A stretch of 64,000 nt of DNA, taken from contig OZ020311.1 of the NCBI GenBank assembly GCA_963971305.1, forward strand, positions 4,340,001 to 4,404,000. Reading direction: 5' to 3'. The notes under the pieces were generated by a model that was not told the origin of the DNA, made no database searches, and worked only from the letters and a program-made list of their open reading frames with translations. Source of the stretch: Arcuatula senhousia. Lineage: Eukaryota; Mollusca; Bivalvia; Mytilida; Mytilidae. The translations under genes and the position numbers were made by a program. Of the stretch, positions 52,401 through 61,090 are shown in pieces. Each line of letters begins with the position of its first letter. Within the stretch, counting starts at the first letter, position 1.

Positions 52401-52798
52401 TCTTTTCAAATATATTATAGGTTAAATATTATTTACCATAATTGAACAGTAGTTTTATAAACAATATATTAAAAGTTGTATTATATTTGGATTTTTCTTC
52501 AGAAGGCCATAAGATGAAATCACCACCATATCCAGAAAAGGAGTCTATGCACAAAACACCACCTAGGTTGTCTGCTGTCACAGCTCCCAGAATCCTTCAT
52601 TTCTCTGATGTCTGCTGTGTGGGGATCTCAACAGAGAAGAAACTGGAACTGACCAATCCTACGAATAGCTGGTTAGAATGTTACCTCCACGTACAAGAGT
52701 GGATCGTAGACGGCAAAGAAGTCAGTGCCATGAATTATCTCCCTTTTGAGATGAAACGGAAAGTGATTATTGAGCCAAAGACGACAGAAAGTGTTACG
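25274..52798 (+). CDS. CEP192: CEP192 (Spd-2) centrosomal scaffold, 5' part of the gene, 19 coding exons
   Basis: Coding exons: 25274-25410, 33350-33598, 34079-34143, 34398-34581, 35130-35353, 35584-35715, 38773-38870, 39753-39822, 40433-40574, 41224-41326, 43125-43196, 44163-44336, 44676-44967, 46279-46416, 47984-48048, 48610-48768, 49264-49372, 49944-51869, 52503-52798. All have GT/AG borders, phases agree throughout, and they sum to 4635 nt (1545 codons). Similarity to vertebrate CEP192 runs in order: MSTVARET near the start, LRLSFSAVD, an acidic ELDDDFGDFDE block where vertebrates bind PLK4, RISVGQFMKSRSGQLG, ASVSMSKDPKEIANMVMAWS, and an ASH/Spd-2 domain (DVCCVGIS, LTNPTNSWLE). The family recruits PLK4, Aurora A, PLK1 and pericentriolar material to centrioles. 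Remaining C-terminal domains lie beyond the window. Exon prediction is by eye; small exons could be missed. Confidence 0.9.
26113..31806 (-). CDS. hAT-transposase-derived protein, ZNF862/KIAA1586-like, five exons, one frameshift
   Basis: Minus-strand exons: 31806-30647, 30275-30075, 29732-29488, 27032-26804, 26454-26113. All junctions have GT/AG and matching phases, giving about 725 residues. The N-terminus is basic; C65/C68 (CMYC) with H96/H101 form a BED/TTF-like zinc finger. A degraded RNase-H-like core follows (SILSDGSSDIAVVEQEVVYV, CANFDGASVMQGRKNGVVGH, IHCIAHKLELAVLD). The C-terminus is a hAT dimerisation domain (CTAECERGFSTMKS, PARNRL). Exon 1 is one base short: the frame through PNGRADTIW breaks at about 31060 and continues as ANIIAPEHGHG. 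It is either a recently broken transposon or domesticated gene, or an assembly error. It lies wholly in CEP192 intron 1. Confidence 0.8.
27189..28696 (+). mobile_element. Repeat element A with 128-bp internal tandem repeats
   Basis: It starts with TGTGATTGCAAGCAAGTCAC, as does the adjacent element B at 28697. Between 27900 and 28560 a 127-128-bp unit is repeated five times: the TTGAAATCGGACAATG anchor sits near 27954, 28081, 28209, 28337 and 28465. Units carry GGCGGCCATCTTGAAAATGG. The end (GCCGGACAAGTTCGTG, then an A-rich AAGAAAAAAGTATAATAAT tail) resembles the end of element B. It has no coding capacity and lies in an intron of the hAT-derived gene. Confidence 0.6.
28697..29380 (+). mobile_element. 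Repeat element B ending in GTCCCC hairpins
   Basis: It shares its start and its terminal GATCTCCGGACAAGTTCACG block with element A. After an AAGAAGAAG/AATAAT-rich tail come three consecutive hairpins: 29207-29234 (AAGTCCCCAAACG and complement), 29274-29306 (ATGTCCCCGAC..CAC and complement) and 29343-29373. Each is followed by AATAATAAGAAA. The stacked ends suggest repeated insertion of the same family at its own tail, or slippage copies of the end. Confidence 0.55.
31807..32505. other. 5' side of the hAT-derived gene, nothing recognised
   Basis: The sequence is AT-rich with no coding match. No terminal inverted repeat of a hAT element could be identified with the 26.1 kb side, so transposon boundaries are unknown. 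Confidence 0.4.
32506..32982 (+). pseudogene. Non-LTR retrotransposon C-terminal fragment
   Basis: The open frame reads RPVRKPHPIWKHTPNNALEV, then AEIKAKIITRTYTLQSDRSR, and a zinc-knuckle-like CPLCKNATEDTIHFLLEC, then a Leu/Lys-rich end ARRAFLT-like (TRRAFLTKTS). It has the same layout as 7647-8108 but is a different family. No RT core is present. It sits in CEP192 intron 1; 32983-33349 holds nothing recognised. Confidence 0.65.
34625..34795 (-). mobile_element. Diverged Penelope-like 3' tail in CEP192 intron 4
   Basis: The reverse complement keeps AGCAGGAACTATTTTCC, GGAGCACCTGGATTAAC and GCCCTTTCAGACGTTTGACT, so it is an older solo tail. It starts soon after the donor of exon 4 (34582). Confidence 0.6.
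36615..38011 (+). mobile_element. Non-autonomous element, 12-bp inverted ends, 174-bp x 7 tandem core
   Basis: TGTCTCGCCTGC (36615-36626) and its exact reverse complement (38000-38011) bound the element. The left end also folds with the following GAAGCAGAGCGGGACA into a hairpin. The core is a 174-bp unit starting GGAAAAGTTTTGCGAGCACC at 36681, 36855, 37029, 37203, 37377, 37551 and 37725, the last diverged. As 174 is a multiple of three, a stop-free minus frame of 317 codons exists; it is not a gene. It lies in CEP192 intron 6. Confidence 0.8.
39035..39540 (+). mobile_element. Short element with TATACCC / GGGTATA ends
   Basis: TATACCCTCGCT at 39035 pairs with GGGGGTATA at 39532-39540, and the left end can form a hairpin with AGAGGCCAGTATA. 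The interior repeats TTTTCTAAGCA.CTACATG and a GTACCATAT block. It lies in CEP192 intron 7. The class is uncertain. Confidence 0.4.
39849..40030 (+). mobile_element. Penelope-like 3' tail in CEP192 intron 8
   Basis: It carries GGAACAGCTTACCTTTCCAG, AGCACCTGAATTCACTC and GGACTTTTGACATTCTAGAT. It begins only about 27 bases after the exon 8 donor. Confidence 0.65.
40863..41074. mobile_element. MITE with about 24-bp inverted ends
   Basis: TACTGTGGTTTCATTATTTT at the left pairs imperfectly with AAATAAATGAATCCACAGTA at the right. Subterminal CCACGAAATTT and TTCGTGG blocks also occur in both orientations. It is 212 bp, non-coding, and lies in CEP192 intron 9. Confidence 0.65.
43285..43803 (+). mobile_element. 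Element with 5' hairpin and AGGCTCCTGGGAGCCT end
   Basis: A hairpin CCGGATTTCAC / GTGAAAAATCCGG stands at 43285-43311. The right end is the palindrome AGGCTCCTGGGAGCCT (43782-43797) plus CTTGTT, identical to the end of the element at 59921-61090. Short matches inside (TAGATAGAGAAAAGCTGTT, ATGTTCAGCTCAT) confirm kinship. It is in CEP192 intron 11 and flanked by an inverted AACATACTCCTTT pair (about 43228-43250, 44005-44020). Confidence 0.55.
44015..44095 (+). repeat. Decayed copy of exon 13 end, upstream
   Basis: TTTGACCAGCTTAAATTTTC and AGTAGTCACAAGTCATTG match the 3' third of CEP192 exon 13 (about 44868-44950) with changes. It sits in intron 11, before exon 12. Confidence 0.6.
45012..45735 (+). 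repeat. Four decayed copies of CEP192 exon 13 end with donor
   Basis: Copies at about 45012-45140, 45149-45232 continued at 45406-45478, 45481-45620 and 45624-45735 each follow the order CCCCCC, TTTGACCAG.CTA, TCCTAG.CAGTTTCT, AGTAGTCATAA, TTGGTTGG.GCTGA, AAAGAACCAGGTAAAAAT. They include the splice donor of exon 13. The second copy is split by a reversed Penelope-like tail. The reading frame of the exon is not kept in all copies, so they look like failed tandem exon duplication rather than used exons. Confidence 0.75.
45232..45405 (-). mobile_element. Penelope-like 3' tail inserted in an exon-13-like copy
   Basis: The reverse complement shows TCACTTTCGTTTCGACTGG, GCCCTTTCAGACTTTTGACA and TGGTTCCTCTGCTT. 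It interrupts TTTCTAAG|AGTAGTCATAA, and AGTAG is seen repeated at the right junction. Confidence 0.7.
46869..47936 (+). mobile_element. Non-autonomous element, 12-bp inverted ends, about 161-bp x 6 tandem core
   Basis: ATACCCCGCCAC (46869-46880) and its reverse complement (47925-47936) bound it. The left end folds with ACGAAGTGGCAGGGTAT. CTTGAAAA anchors at 46968, 47128, 47290, 47451, 47612 and 47772 give 160-162-bp units. It lies in CEP192 intron 14. The design is the same as at 36615-38011. Confidence 0.75.
49144..49263 (+). repeat. 120-bp tandem duplicate of CEP192 exon 17 and its acceptor
   Basis: CCTGACTTTGG.ATGGAGGT starts at both 49144 and 49264, exactly 120 bp apart, each preceded by a TTTCTAG acceptor. 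The first copy diverges just before the donor (AACATACCTTATTTT in place of AACATAGAGGGGGATG|GT) and then runs in frame into the TAG of the second acceptor. If its acceptor were used alone it would give a truncated protein. The second copy joins in phase to both neighbours. Confidence 0.85.
49944..51869 (+). CDS. CEP192: CEP192 exon 18, 1.9 kb disordered region
   Basis: 642 codons, enriched in Ser, Pro, Asp and Lys, with TPP/SPP-type sites (RQTPPLS, GRKTPPMS, LQTPPQS) that could be CDK/PLK targets. The start (LHMSDLSRFMASVSMSKDPK, IANMVMAWSQKQ) matches the conserved short helix block of vertebrate CEP192. The frame stays open to 51901, but the donor GAAG|GTATGG at 51870 is used because exon 19 continues in phase as GHKMKSPPYP. 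Confidence 0.85.
52503..52798 (+). CDS. CEP192: CEP192 exon 19, first ASH/Spd-2-type domain
   Basis: It encodes TAPRILHFSDVCCVGISTEK, LTNPTNSWLECYLHVQEW and VIIEPKTTESVTV, a beta-sandwich ASH/Spd-2 domain. CCVGI and NPT..WL are also found at this point in vertebrate CEP192. The donor is ACG|GTAGGT. No further exon was found to 64000. Confidence 0.85.
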
Positions 52799-53213
52799 GT
52801 AGGTTTAAAGTTCTTTTTACTATTATTATTTTATACACGTACCTTTATAATTATATTTACTGACAAAGTTAGGATCCAGGTAGTAGTTTGGTGATTGTTG
52901 AGACACAGAATGGCAGGGAAAATGTTTTTGTAACATCTTCTCAGCAACTACTTTTAACAACTTCTTGATTTTTGGTTTACAGCATTGTTTAGCATCCCGT
53001 GTGGCATTAGATTTCAGAAACATTGCTCACCTACTTTCTGTTAAAAAAGTCTGCAGTTTTTGTCTTTGACCCATTTTCATTTGATAATAAGGAGTTTTTG
53101 TCATATTTTCAATATATAGAGTATTTTAGGACTGGAATTCTCAGTAAATACAGCCTTACATACTTATTATCTGTATCTCCCCAACATGTTCTTACTGTCA
53201 ATATGACTTAAAC

Positions 53214-53964
53214 TTACCCCACAGAGAAGATAAAGCCAGGTCCACTCAAATTAATCACCATCAGTTTCTTAGTACTACTGTCATAGTGTACAGCAGTAGG
53301 ATACTTTAGTCCATCATCCTCACCTAGTACCTGATGACATGACTTACCATCACTAGTGATCATTACTAGATTGTCAGATCCCCAACCTGTGACATAGATG
53401 TTATTGTGGTCATCTATTGCCACACCAATAGGATACTTAAGAACTGCCTTATCTTTGTATGTAAAGATGACATTGTATTGATTATCCATTACAGTTACTG
53501 TCTCGTCATCATAACATGTGTAACATATGAGGCTGCTACTTACCTCTACATGTACATGTGAGCTATAGTCAACACTCTCATCCTCCACCACCATCTCCAT
53601 CACCTCACTGTCAATGTTTACTCTCACTAGACCTTTACCTGACACACAACACACTATATCTCTACCTCTACAACACAAACCAAACACTTCCTGTCCAACC
53701 TTTAACTTTCTCACCACCTGGTTACTCTCGACTTCTATAATAAAGATAGTACCAGACCTAGTATATGACACAGCAACATGATGATCATCTACTGGTGTCA
53801 CATCATATACTTCCTCACTCTTATCAAAATTGATTATGGATCTTAGTGATCCATTAGAGTTGTGTATTAGTACCTTACAATCATTGCAATCAAAGTCACC
53901 ATAATCAGCAATCACCACCAGTCCACCAGGTAAGGTACAGCAGCCTTTGTAAAAATGAACACTC
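53214..53964 (-). pseudogene. TRIM-like copy 2, C-terminal NHL/propeller-like part
   Basis: Open from the repeat array through SVHFYKGCCTLPGGLVVIAD into a propeller-like domain (CKVLIHNSNGSLRS, GRDIVCCVSGKG) and an NHL-type blade (GVAIDDHNNIYVTGWGSDN, LVMITSDGKSCHQVLG), ending FIFSVG. This part is intact, unlike the same part of copy 1. There is no ATG nearby, and the 5' half is broken, so it is scored as part of a pseudogene. The 3' flank (53150-53213) matches that of copy 1. Confidence 0.75.
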
Positions 53965-56900
53965 TCCAGATTAATGGTCTGTTGTAGTTCGAGCTGTTCA
54001 GGACTTGTATGAACCTCTTTAACAGCCTCTAGATTAATGGTCTGTTGTAGTTGGAGCTGTTCAGGACTTGTATGAACCTCTTTAACAGCCTCTAGATTAA
54101 TGGTCCGTTGTAGTTGGAGCTGTTCAGGACTTGTATGAACCTCTTTAACAGCCTCTAGATTAATGGTCCGTTGTAGTTCGAGCTGTTCAGGACTTGTATG
54201 AACCTCTTTAACAGCCTCTAGATTAATGGTCCGTTGTAGTTGGAGCTGTTCAGGACTTGTATGAACCTCTTTAACAGCCTCTAGATTAATGGTCCGTTGT
54301 AGTTGGAGCTGTTCAGGACTTGTATGAACCTCTTTAACAGCCTCTAGATTAATGGTCCGTTGTAGTTGGAGCTGTTCAGGACTTGTATGAATCTCTTTAA
54401 CAGCCTCTAGATTAATGGTCCGTTGTAGTTGGAGCTGTTCAGGACTTGTATGAACCTCTTTAACAGCCTCTAGATTAATGGTCCGTTGTAGTTGGAGCTG
54501 TTCAGGACTTGTATGAACCTCTTTAACAGCCTCTAGATTAATGGTCCGTTGTAGTTCGAGCTGTTCAGGACTTGTATGAACCTCTTTAACAGCCTCTAGA
54601 TTAATGGTCTGTTGTAGTTGGAGCTGTTCAGGACTTGTATGAACCTCTTTAACAGCCTCTAGATTAATGGTCCGTTGTAGTTGGAGCTGTTCAGGACTTG
54701 TATGAACCTCTTTAACAGCCTCTAGATTAATGGTCCGTTGTAGTTGGAGCTGTTCAGGACTTGTATGAACCTCTTTAACAGCCTCTAGATTAATGGTCCG
54801 TTGTAGTTCGAGCTGTTCAGGACTTGTATGAACCTCTTTAACAGCCTCTAGATTAATGGTCTGTTGTAGTTGGAGCTGTTCAGGACTTGTATGAACCTCT
54901 TTAACAGCCTCTAGATTAATGGTCCGTTGTAGTTGGAGCTGTTCAGGACTTGTATGAACCTCTTTAACAGCCTCTAGATTAATGGTCCGTTGTAGTTGGA
55001 GCTGTTCAGGACTTGTATGAACCTCTTTAACAGCCTCTAGATTAATGGTCCGTTGTAGTTGGAGCTGTTCAGGACTTGTATGAACCTCTTTAACAGCCTC
55101 TAGATTAATGGTCCGTTGTAGTTGGAGCTGTTCAGGACTTGTATGAACCTCTTTAACAGCCTCTAGATTAATGGTCCGTTGTAGTTGGAGCTGTTCAGGA
55201 CTTGTATGAACCTCTTTAACAGCCTCTAGATTAATGGTCCGTTGTAGTTGGAGCTGTTCAGGACTTGTATGAACCTCTTTAACAGCCTCTAGATTAATGG
55301 TCTGTTGTAGTTGGAGCTGTTCAGGACTTGTATGAACCTCTTTAACAGCCTCTAGATTAATGGTCCGTTGTAGTTGGAGCTGTTCAGGACTTGTATGAAC
55401 CTCTTTAACAGCCTCTAGATTAATGGTCCGTTGTAGTTGGAGCTGTTCAGGACTTGTATGAACCTCTTTAACAGCCTCTAGATTAATGGTCCGTTGTAGT
55501 TGGAGCTGTTCAGGACTTGTATGAACCTCTTTAACAGCCTCTAGATTAATGGTCCGTTGTAGTTCGAGCTGTTCAGGACTTGTATGAACCTCTTTAACAG
55601 CCTCTAGATTAATGGTCTGTTGTAGTTGGAGCTGTTCAGGACTTGTATGAACCTCTTTAACAGCCTCTAGATTAATGGTCTGTTGTAGTTGGAGCTGTTC
55701 AGGACTTGTATGAACCTCTTTAACAGCCTCTAGATTAATGGTCTGTTGTAGTTGGAGCTGTTCAGGACTTGTATGAACCTCTTTAACAGCCTCTAGATTA
55801 ATGGTCCGTTGTAGTTGGAGCTGTTCAGGACTTGTATGAACCTCTTTAACAGCCTCTAGATTAATGGTCCGTTGTAGTTGGAGCTGTTCAGGACTTGTAT
55901 GAACCTCTTTAACAGCCTCTAGATTAATGGTCTGTTGTAGTTGGAGCTGTTCAGGACTTGTATGAACCTCTTTAACAGCCTCTAGATTAATGGTCCGTTG
56001 TAGTTGGAGCTGTTCAGGACTTGTATGAACCTCTTTAACAGCCTCTAGATTAATGGTCCGTTGTAGTTGGAGCTGTTCAGGACTTGTATGAACCTCTTTA
56101 ACAGCCTCTAGATTAATGGTCCGTTGTAGTTGGAGCTGTTCAGGACTTGTATGAACCTCTTTAACAGCCTCTAGATTAATGGTCTGTTGTAGTTGGAGCT
56201 GTTCAGGATTTGTATGAACCTCTTTAACAGCCTTTAGATTAATGGTCCGTTGTAGTTGGAGCTGTTCAGGACTTGTATGAACCTCTTTAACAGCCTCTAG
56301 ATTAATGGTCTGTTGTAGTTGGAGCTGTTCAGGACTTGTATGAACCTCTTTAACAGCCTCTAGATTAATGGTGACTGGTCCGTTGTAGTTGGAGCTGTTC
56401 AGGACTTGTATGAACCTCTTTAACAGCCTCTAGATTAATGGTCTGTTGTAGTTGGAGCTGTTCAGGACTTGTATGAACCTCTTTAACAGCCTCTAGATTA
56501 ATGGTCCGTTGTAGTTGGAGCTGTTCAGGACTTGTATGAACCTCTTTAACAGCCTCTAGATTAATGGTCTGTTGTAGTTGGAGCTGTTCAGGACTTGTAT
56601 GAACCTCTTTAACAGCCTCTAGATTAATGGTCCGTTGTAGTTGGAGCTGTTCAGGACTTGTATGAACCTCTTTAACAGCCTCTAGATTAATGGTCTGTTG
56701 TAGTTGGAGCTGTTCAGGACTTGTATGAACCTCTTTAACAGCCTCTAGATTAATGGTCTGTTGTAGTTGGAGCTGTTCAGGACTTGTATGAACCTCTTTA
56801 ACAGCCTCTAGATTAATGGTCCGTTGTAGTTGGAGCTGTTCAGGACTTGTATGAACCTCTTTAACAGCCTCTAGATTAATGGTCCGTTGTAGTTGGAGCT

Positions 56901-58262
56901 GTTCAGGACTTGTATGAACCTCTTTAACAGCCTCTAGATTAATGGTCTGTTGTAGTTGGAGCTGTTCAGGACTTGTATGAACTTCTTTAACAGCCTCTAG
57001 ATTAATGGTCTGTTGTAGTTGGAGCTGTTCAGGACTTGTATGAACCTCTTTAACAGCCTCTAGATTAATGGTCCGTTGTAGTTGGAGCTGTTCAGGACTT
57101 GTATGAACCTCTTTAACAGCCTCTAGATTAATGGTCCGTTGTAGTTGGAGCTGTTCAGGACTTGTATGAACCTCTTTAACAGCCTCTAGATTAATGGTCC
57201 GTTGTAGTTGGAGCTGTTCAGGACTTGTATGAACCTCTTTAACAGCCTCTAGATTAATGGTCTGTTGTAGTTGGAGCTGTTCAGGACTTGTATGAACCTC
57301 TTTAACAGCCTCTAGATTAATGGTCCGTTGTAGTTGGAGCTGTTCAGGACTTGTATGAACCTCTTTAACAGCCTCTAGATTAATGGTCCGTTGTAGTTCG
57401 AGCTGTTCAGGACTTGTATGAACCTCTTTAACAGCCTCTAGATTAATGGTCCGTTGTAGTTCGAGCTGTTCAGGACTTGTATGAACCTCTTTAACAGCCT
57501 CTAGATTAATGGTCCGTTGTAGTTCGAGCTGTTCAGGACTTGTATGAACCTCTTTAACAGCCTCTAGATTAATGGTCCGTTGTAGTTGGAGCTGTTCAGG
57601 ACTTGTATGAACCTCTTTAACAGCCTCTAGATTAATGGTCCGTTGTAGTTGGAGCTGTTCAGGACTTGTATGAACCTCTTTAACAGCCTCTAGATTAATG
57701 GTCCGTTGTAGTTGGAGCTGTTCAGGACTTGTATGAACCTCTTTAACAGCCTCTAGATTAATGGTCCGTTGTAGTTGGAGCTGTTCAGGACTTGTATGAA
57801 CCTCTTTAACAGCCTCTAGATTAATGGTCCGTTGTAGTTGGAGCTGTTCAGGACTTGTATGAACCTCTTTAACAGCCTCTAGATTAATGGTCCGTTGTAG
57901 TTGGAGCTGTTCAGGACTTGTATGAACCTCTTTAACAGCCTCTAGATTAATGGTCCGTTGTAGTTGGAGCTGTTCAGGACTTGTATGAACCTCTTTAACA
58001 GCCTCTAGATTAATGGTCCGTTGTAGTTGGAGCTGTTCAGGACTTGTATGAACCTCTTTAACAGCCTCTAGATTAATGGTCCGTTGTAGTTGGAGCTGTT
58101 CAGGACTTGTATGAACCTCTTTAACAGCCTCTAGATTAATGGTCTGTTGTAGTTGGAGCTGTTCAGGACTTGTATGAACCTCTTTAACAGCCTCTAGATT
58201 AATGGTCCGTTGTAGTTGGAGCTGTTCAGGACTTGTATGAACCTCTTTAACAGCCTCTAGAT
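53965..58262 (-). repeat. 63-bp (21-codon) coding minisatellite, 68 units
   Basis: TCTAGATTAATGG (first copy TCCAGATTAATGG at 53965) recurs every 63 bp to 58256, giving exactly 68 units once one 7-bp insertion is removed. The minus strand encodes EAVKEVHTSPEQLQ followed by LQRTINL in each unit. Variants are R/Q (CCGTTG or CTGTTG) and Q/E (GTTGGAG or GTTCGAG). The 7-bp insertion (GACTGGT at about 56371-56377) shifts the frame and meets TAA at once. Only a handful of other substitutions were seen (for example near 54391, 56199, 56233, 56984), so homogenisation is strong. The unit occurs once, as QAVKEVLTSPVQLQLEQTLDL-type sequence, in copy 1. Confidence 0.95.
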
Positions 58263-59131
58263 ATCTTGCACTAGTGTTTTGGATAGATATGGCTGAAGAA
58301 CTCTTCGTGACTTAGATGTTTCCCAGGGACTGGATACCACTAATGATATCGTCAATGGTCTCATTGACTTGGAATTTCAGGTCATACTTCTAAAGTTTTT
58401 CATCATTTAATAGTTCATTAAGATAAGTGTCCTCTTCATTAACAATGGTCTCCATTTCTTTTATTCCTATCAATATCTGGTAATCGGATGTATATTTCAG
58501 GATGTCGTCCTTCTGGTCCAGTATGGCATGAAGTTCTTTCTCCTTGGATTGAACAATTTTAACTGTGTTAGAAATGTCATTGGCTAGTTTATTATACACA
58601 GCATCCATTTCAAAAAGTGTTTTTTCCTTCAAGTTTGTTAAGTGTTTTATCAAATTGTCAATTTTTTTTTTCCTCCAAACCTGCTTTCATTTTCTTGCTT
58701 GTAATGTTCAACTGTTTAAGATTATTGTTTCTTTCATCGGCAATTTGTTTCAAAGTTCCACACTTGGTTTTCATCTCTAACATAGTATCCTCAAATAGCA
58801 CAGACTCTTTAACCTTGTGTAAAATATCCTCTATTTTTGGGATGTCTGTACATTTCCGGTGATGCTTTTTTCGACATTTGATACATATCGGTGTATCATG
58901 GCTTTTACAGAACTCGGTATATCTCTTGTTATGTTCTGGACAGTATGGCTTTATATTCAAAATAAATGGTGGTAACTTTTGGTATGGTATGGTGCTATGA
59001 TTTCTTGTGTCTTTCTGGCGTTTATGATGTTCAGTACAGGGTTCACATAGTATGTCATAACAATCCTGACACCAGCTCAATGGTGCCGATGTTGTTTTTT
59101 CTTTTGGACATACACTACATGTAGAGGCCAT
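58263..59131 (-). pseudogene. TRIM-like copy 2, B-box/coiled-coil part, broken
   Basis: From ATG 59131 it encodes MASTCSVCPKEKTTSAPLSW and two B-boxes (CQDCYDILCEPC; YCPEHNKRYTEFCKSHD, CIKCRKKHH) as in copy 1, then the coiled coil. The frame breaks at a T10 run (about 58662-58671; T6 in copy 1). After that it is open in another frame to a TAG at 58390-58392 where copy 1 has Leu. A second stop (TAA, 58312-58314) replaces Gln before ISIQNTSARYLEAVKEV. The splice-acceptor-like TTTCAG before the ATG is kept, so this is a decayed segmental duplicate, not a retrocopy. Confidence 0.85.
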
Positions 59132-59920
59132 GGCTAGGATCTGAAAGAAAACATTTTCTTAAATTATCTATCGGTATATAAGATAAAAACAGAGGGATTC
59201 AGAAATTTTCAAAAGGAGGTGGTTCCTCTCTGAGAGTTCAGGGTAAAAGGGACAGACCAATTTTGTCAATTTTTTTTCCAAAAATCTGCAAATTAAAAAA
59301 AAAAATCTGAAGGAGAAGTAGGTTCAAAGACTTCAACCTTTTAATCCACCCATTCTACCTTCTGTAATTAAAAATGCATTTCATGTTCAAACTATTTAAT
59401 TACTTAAATAAAAGGAAACAGGTTTTCAATACTGATTTCTATTTTTGTTCTATTAGATAAAAAAGAAAAAATATATTTCATATAAAGATGCGGATCCATC
59501 CGATCATCTTTTGAAAAATGTTGTCTCAACATAATCATTTAAGGAAAATTAAAGAAATATTTCTAGAATTGTAAAAAAGAGCAGGATAGTTTATTTACCT
59601 TAAATTTTTGATAAATGAAAACTTGAATATGTAAGCAATGTTTTCTGGTGTAAGTCCTATTTTACCTTTCATTTAACTATTCAATCAAGTACAGTCCTAA
59701 AAACTTTGATTTAATTTAATGTTTTGGTAATGTTTACATTTTGTGTTTTGACAACGGGTCGATAAGGAAGTTCTAGTGTTACACCACCTTGTCCTCTTTT
59801 TAGAACACATTTGATTAAACTCAATTTTTCACCTAATGCACTTAAGTAAAATGATTTAATCTTTGGTAAAGATCAATTGGTTTATTGTTGTTATATTAAA
59901 AGTCTATTCATTTAATTTTT
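59132..59920. other. 5' flank of TRIM-like copy 2
   Basis: Alignable by eye with copy 1 flank blocks (8090-8150, 8340-8480, 11095-11345) but without the retroelements found there. No upstream exon could be assigned. Confidence 0.55.
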
Positions 59921-61090
59921 AGCTCACCTGGACCGAAGGTCCATGTGAGCTATTGCCATCACTTGGCGTCCGTCGTCGTCGTCCGTCGTCGTCCGTCGTC
60001 GTCGTCGTTAACTTTTCTTTAAAAATCTTCTCCTCCGAAACGACTGAAGGGATTGCTTTGAAACTTTTCACACTTCATCTATGGGATGTCCTCTACCAAG
60101 ATTGCACAAATGGTGACCGCCGTCCAAACAACATGGCCGCCGTTACTAAAAATAGACTAGGGGGGTCAGACTTCTGTTTTTGGCTTGTAAATAAAAAAGT
60201 ATAAGAGATAGATGAAATCTGATGCCACGCTACTGCTTCAGCATCAAAAGCTCTACAAAAGTCTCCATTGAGTCTAAGTTGTCAGATGACCCCTTATAGG
60301 AGTTATGGCCCCTTAAAGGTGAAAAATAACATTTTTTCATGTTTTTGGCCTATAGAATGAAAACTATTACAGATAGAGAAAAGTTGTTGCTTAAATGTTC
60401 AGCTCATTTAGCTCTACAAAAGTCTCCATAGGGTCAAAGTTGTCAGATGAACCCTTATAGGGGTTACAGCCCCTAAAATAACGTTTTTTCATATTTTTGG
60501 CCTATGGAATGAAAACTATAGCAGATAGAGAGAAGCTGTTGCTTGCTTAAATGTTCAGCTCATCAAGCTCTACAAAAGTCTCCATTGGATCAAAGTTGTC
60601 AGATGACCCCTAATAGGGGTAACGCCCCTTAAAATGACGTTTTTCATGTTTTTGGCCTATAGAATAAAAACTATAGCAGATAGAGAAAAGCTGTTGCTTG
60701 CTTAAATGTTTAGTTCATTTTGCTACACAAAAGTCTTCATAGGGTCAAAGTTGTCAGATGACCCCTTATAGGGGTAACAGCCCCTAAAATGATGTTTTTT
60801 CATGTTTTTGGCTTAGTGAATGAAAACTATAGCAGATAGAGAAAAGCTGTTGCTTGCTTAAATGTTCAGTTCATTTAGCTCTACAAAAGTTCTCATTGGG
60901 TCAAAGTTGTCAGATGACCCCTAAAATAATGTTTTTTCATGTTTTTGGCCTATAGAATGAAACTATAGTAGATAGAGAAAAGCTGTTGCTTGCTTAAATG
61001 TTCAGCTCATTTAGCTCTAGAAAAGTGTTTACATGTTTAGGGTTGACTCAAGACCAGGTGAGCGATTCAGGCTCCTGGGAGCCTCTTGTT
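59921..61090 (+). mobile_element. Non-autonomous element with terminal hairpins, internal repeats
   Basis: It starts with the hairpin AGCTCACCTGGACC / GGTCCATGTGAGCT (59921-59951). Near the right end CCAGGTGAGCG (about 61054-61064) repeats the first arm inverted, followed by AGGCTCCTGGGAGCCT (61069-61084) and CTTGTT. Inside are a CGTCGTC-rich stretch and about five degenerate copies of a block with ATGTTTTTGGCCTATAGAAT and CAAAGTTGTCAGATGACCCC. It is the opposite orientation of 635-2023. Confidence 0.65.
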
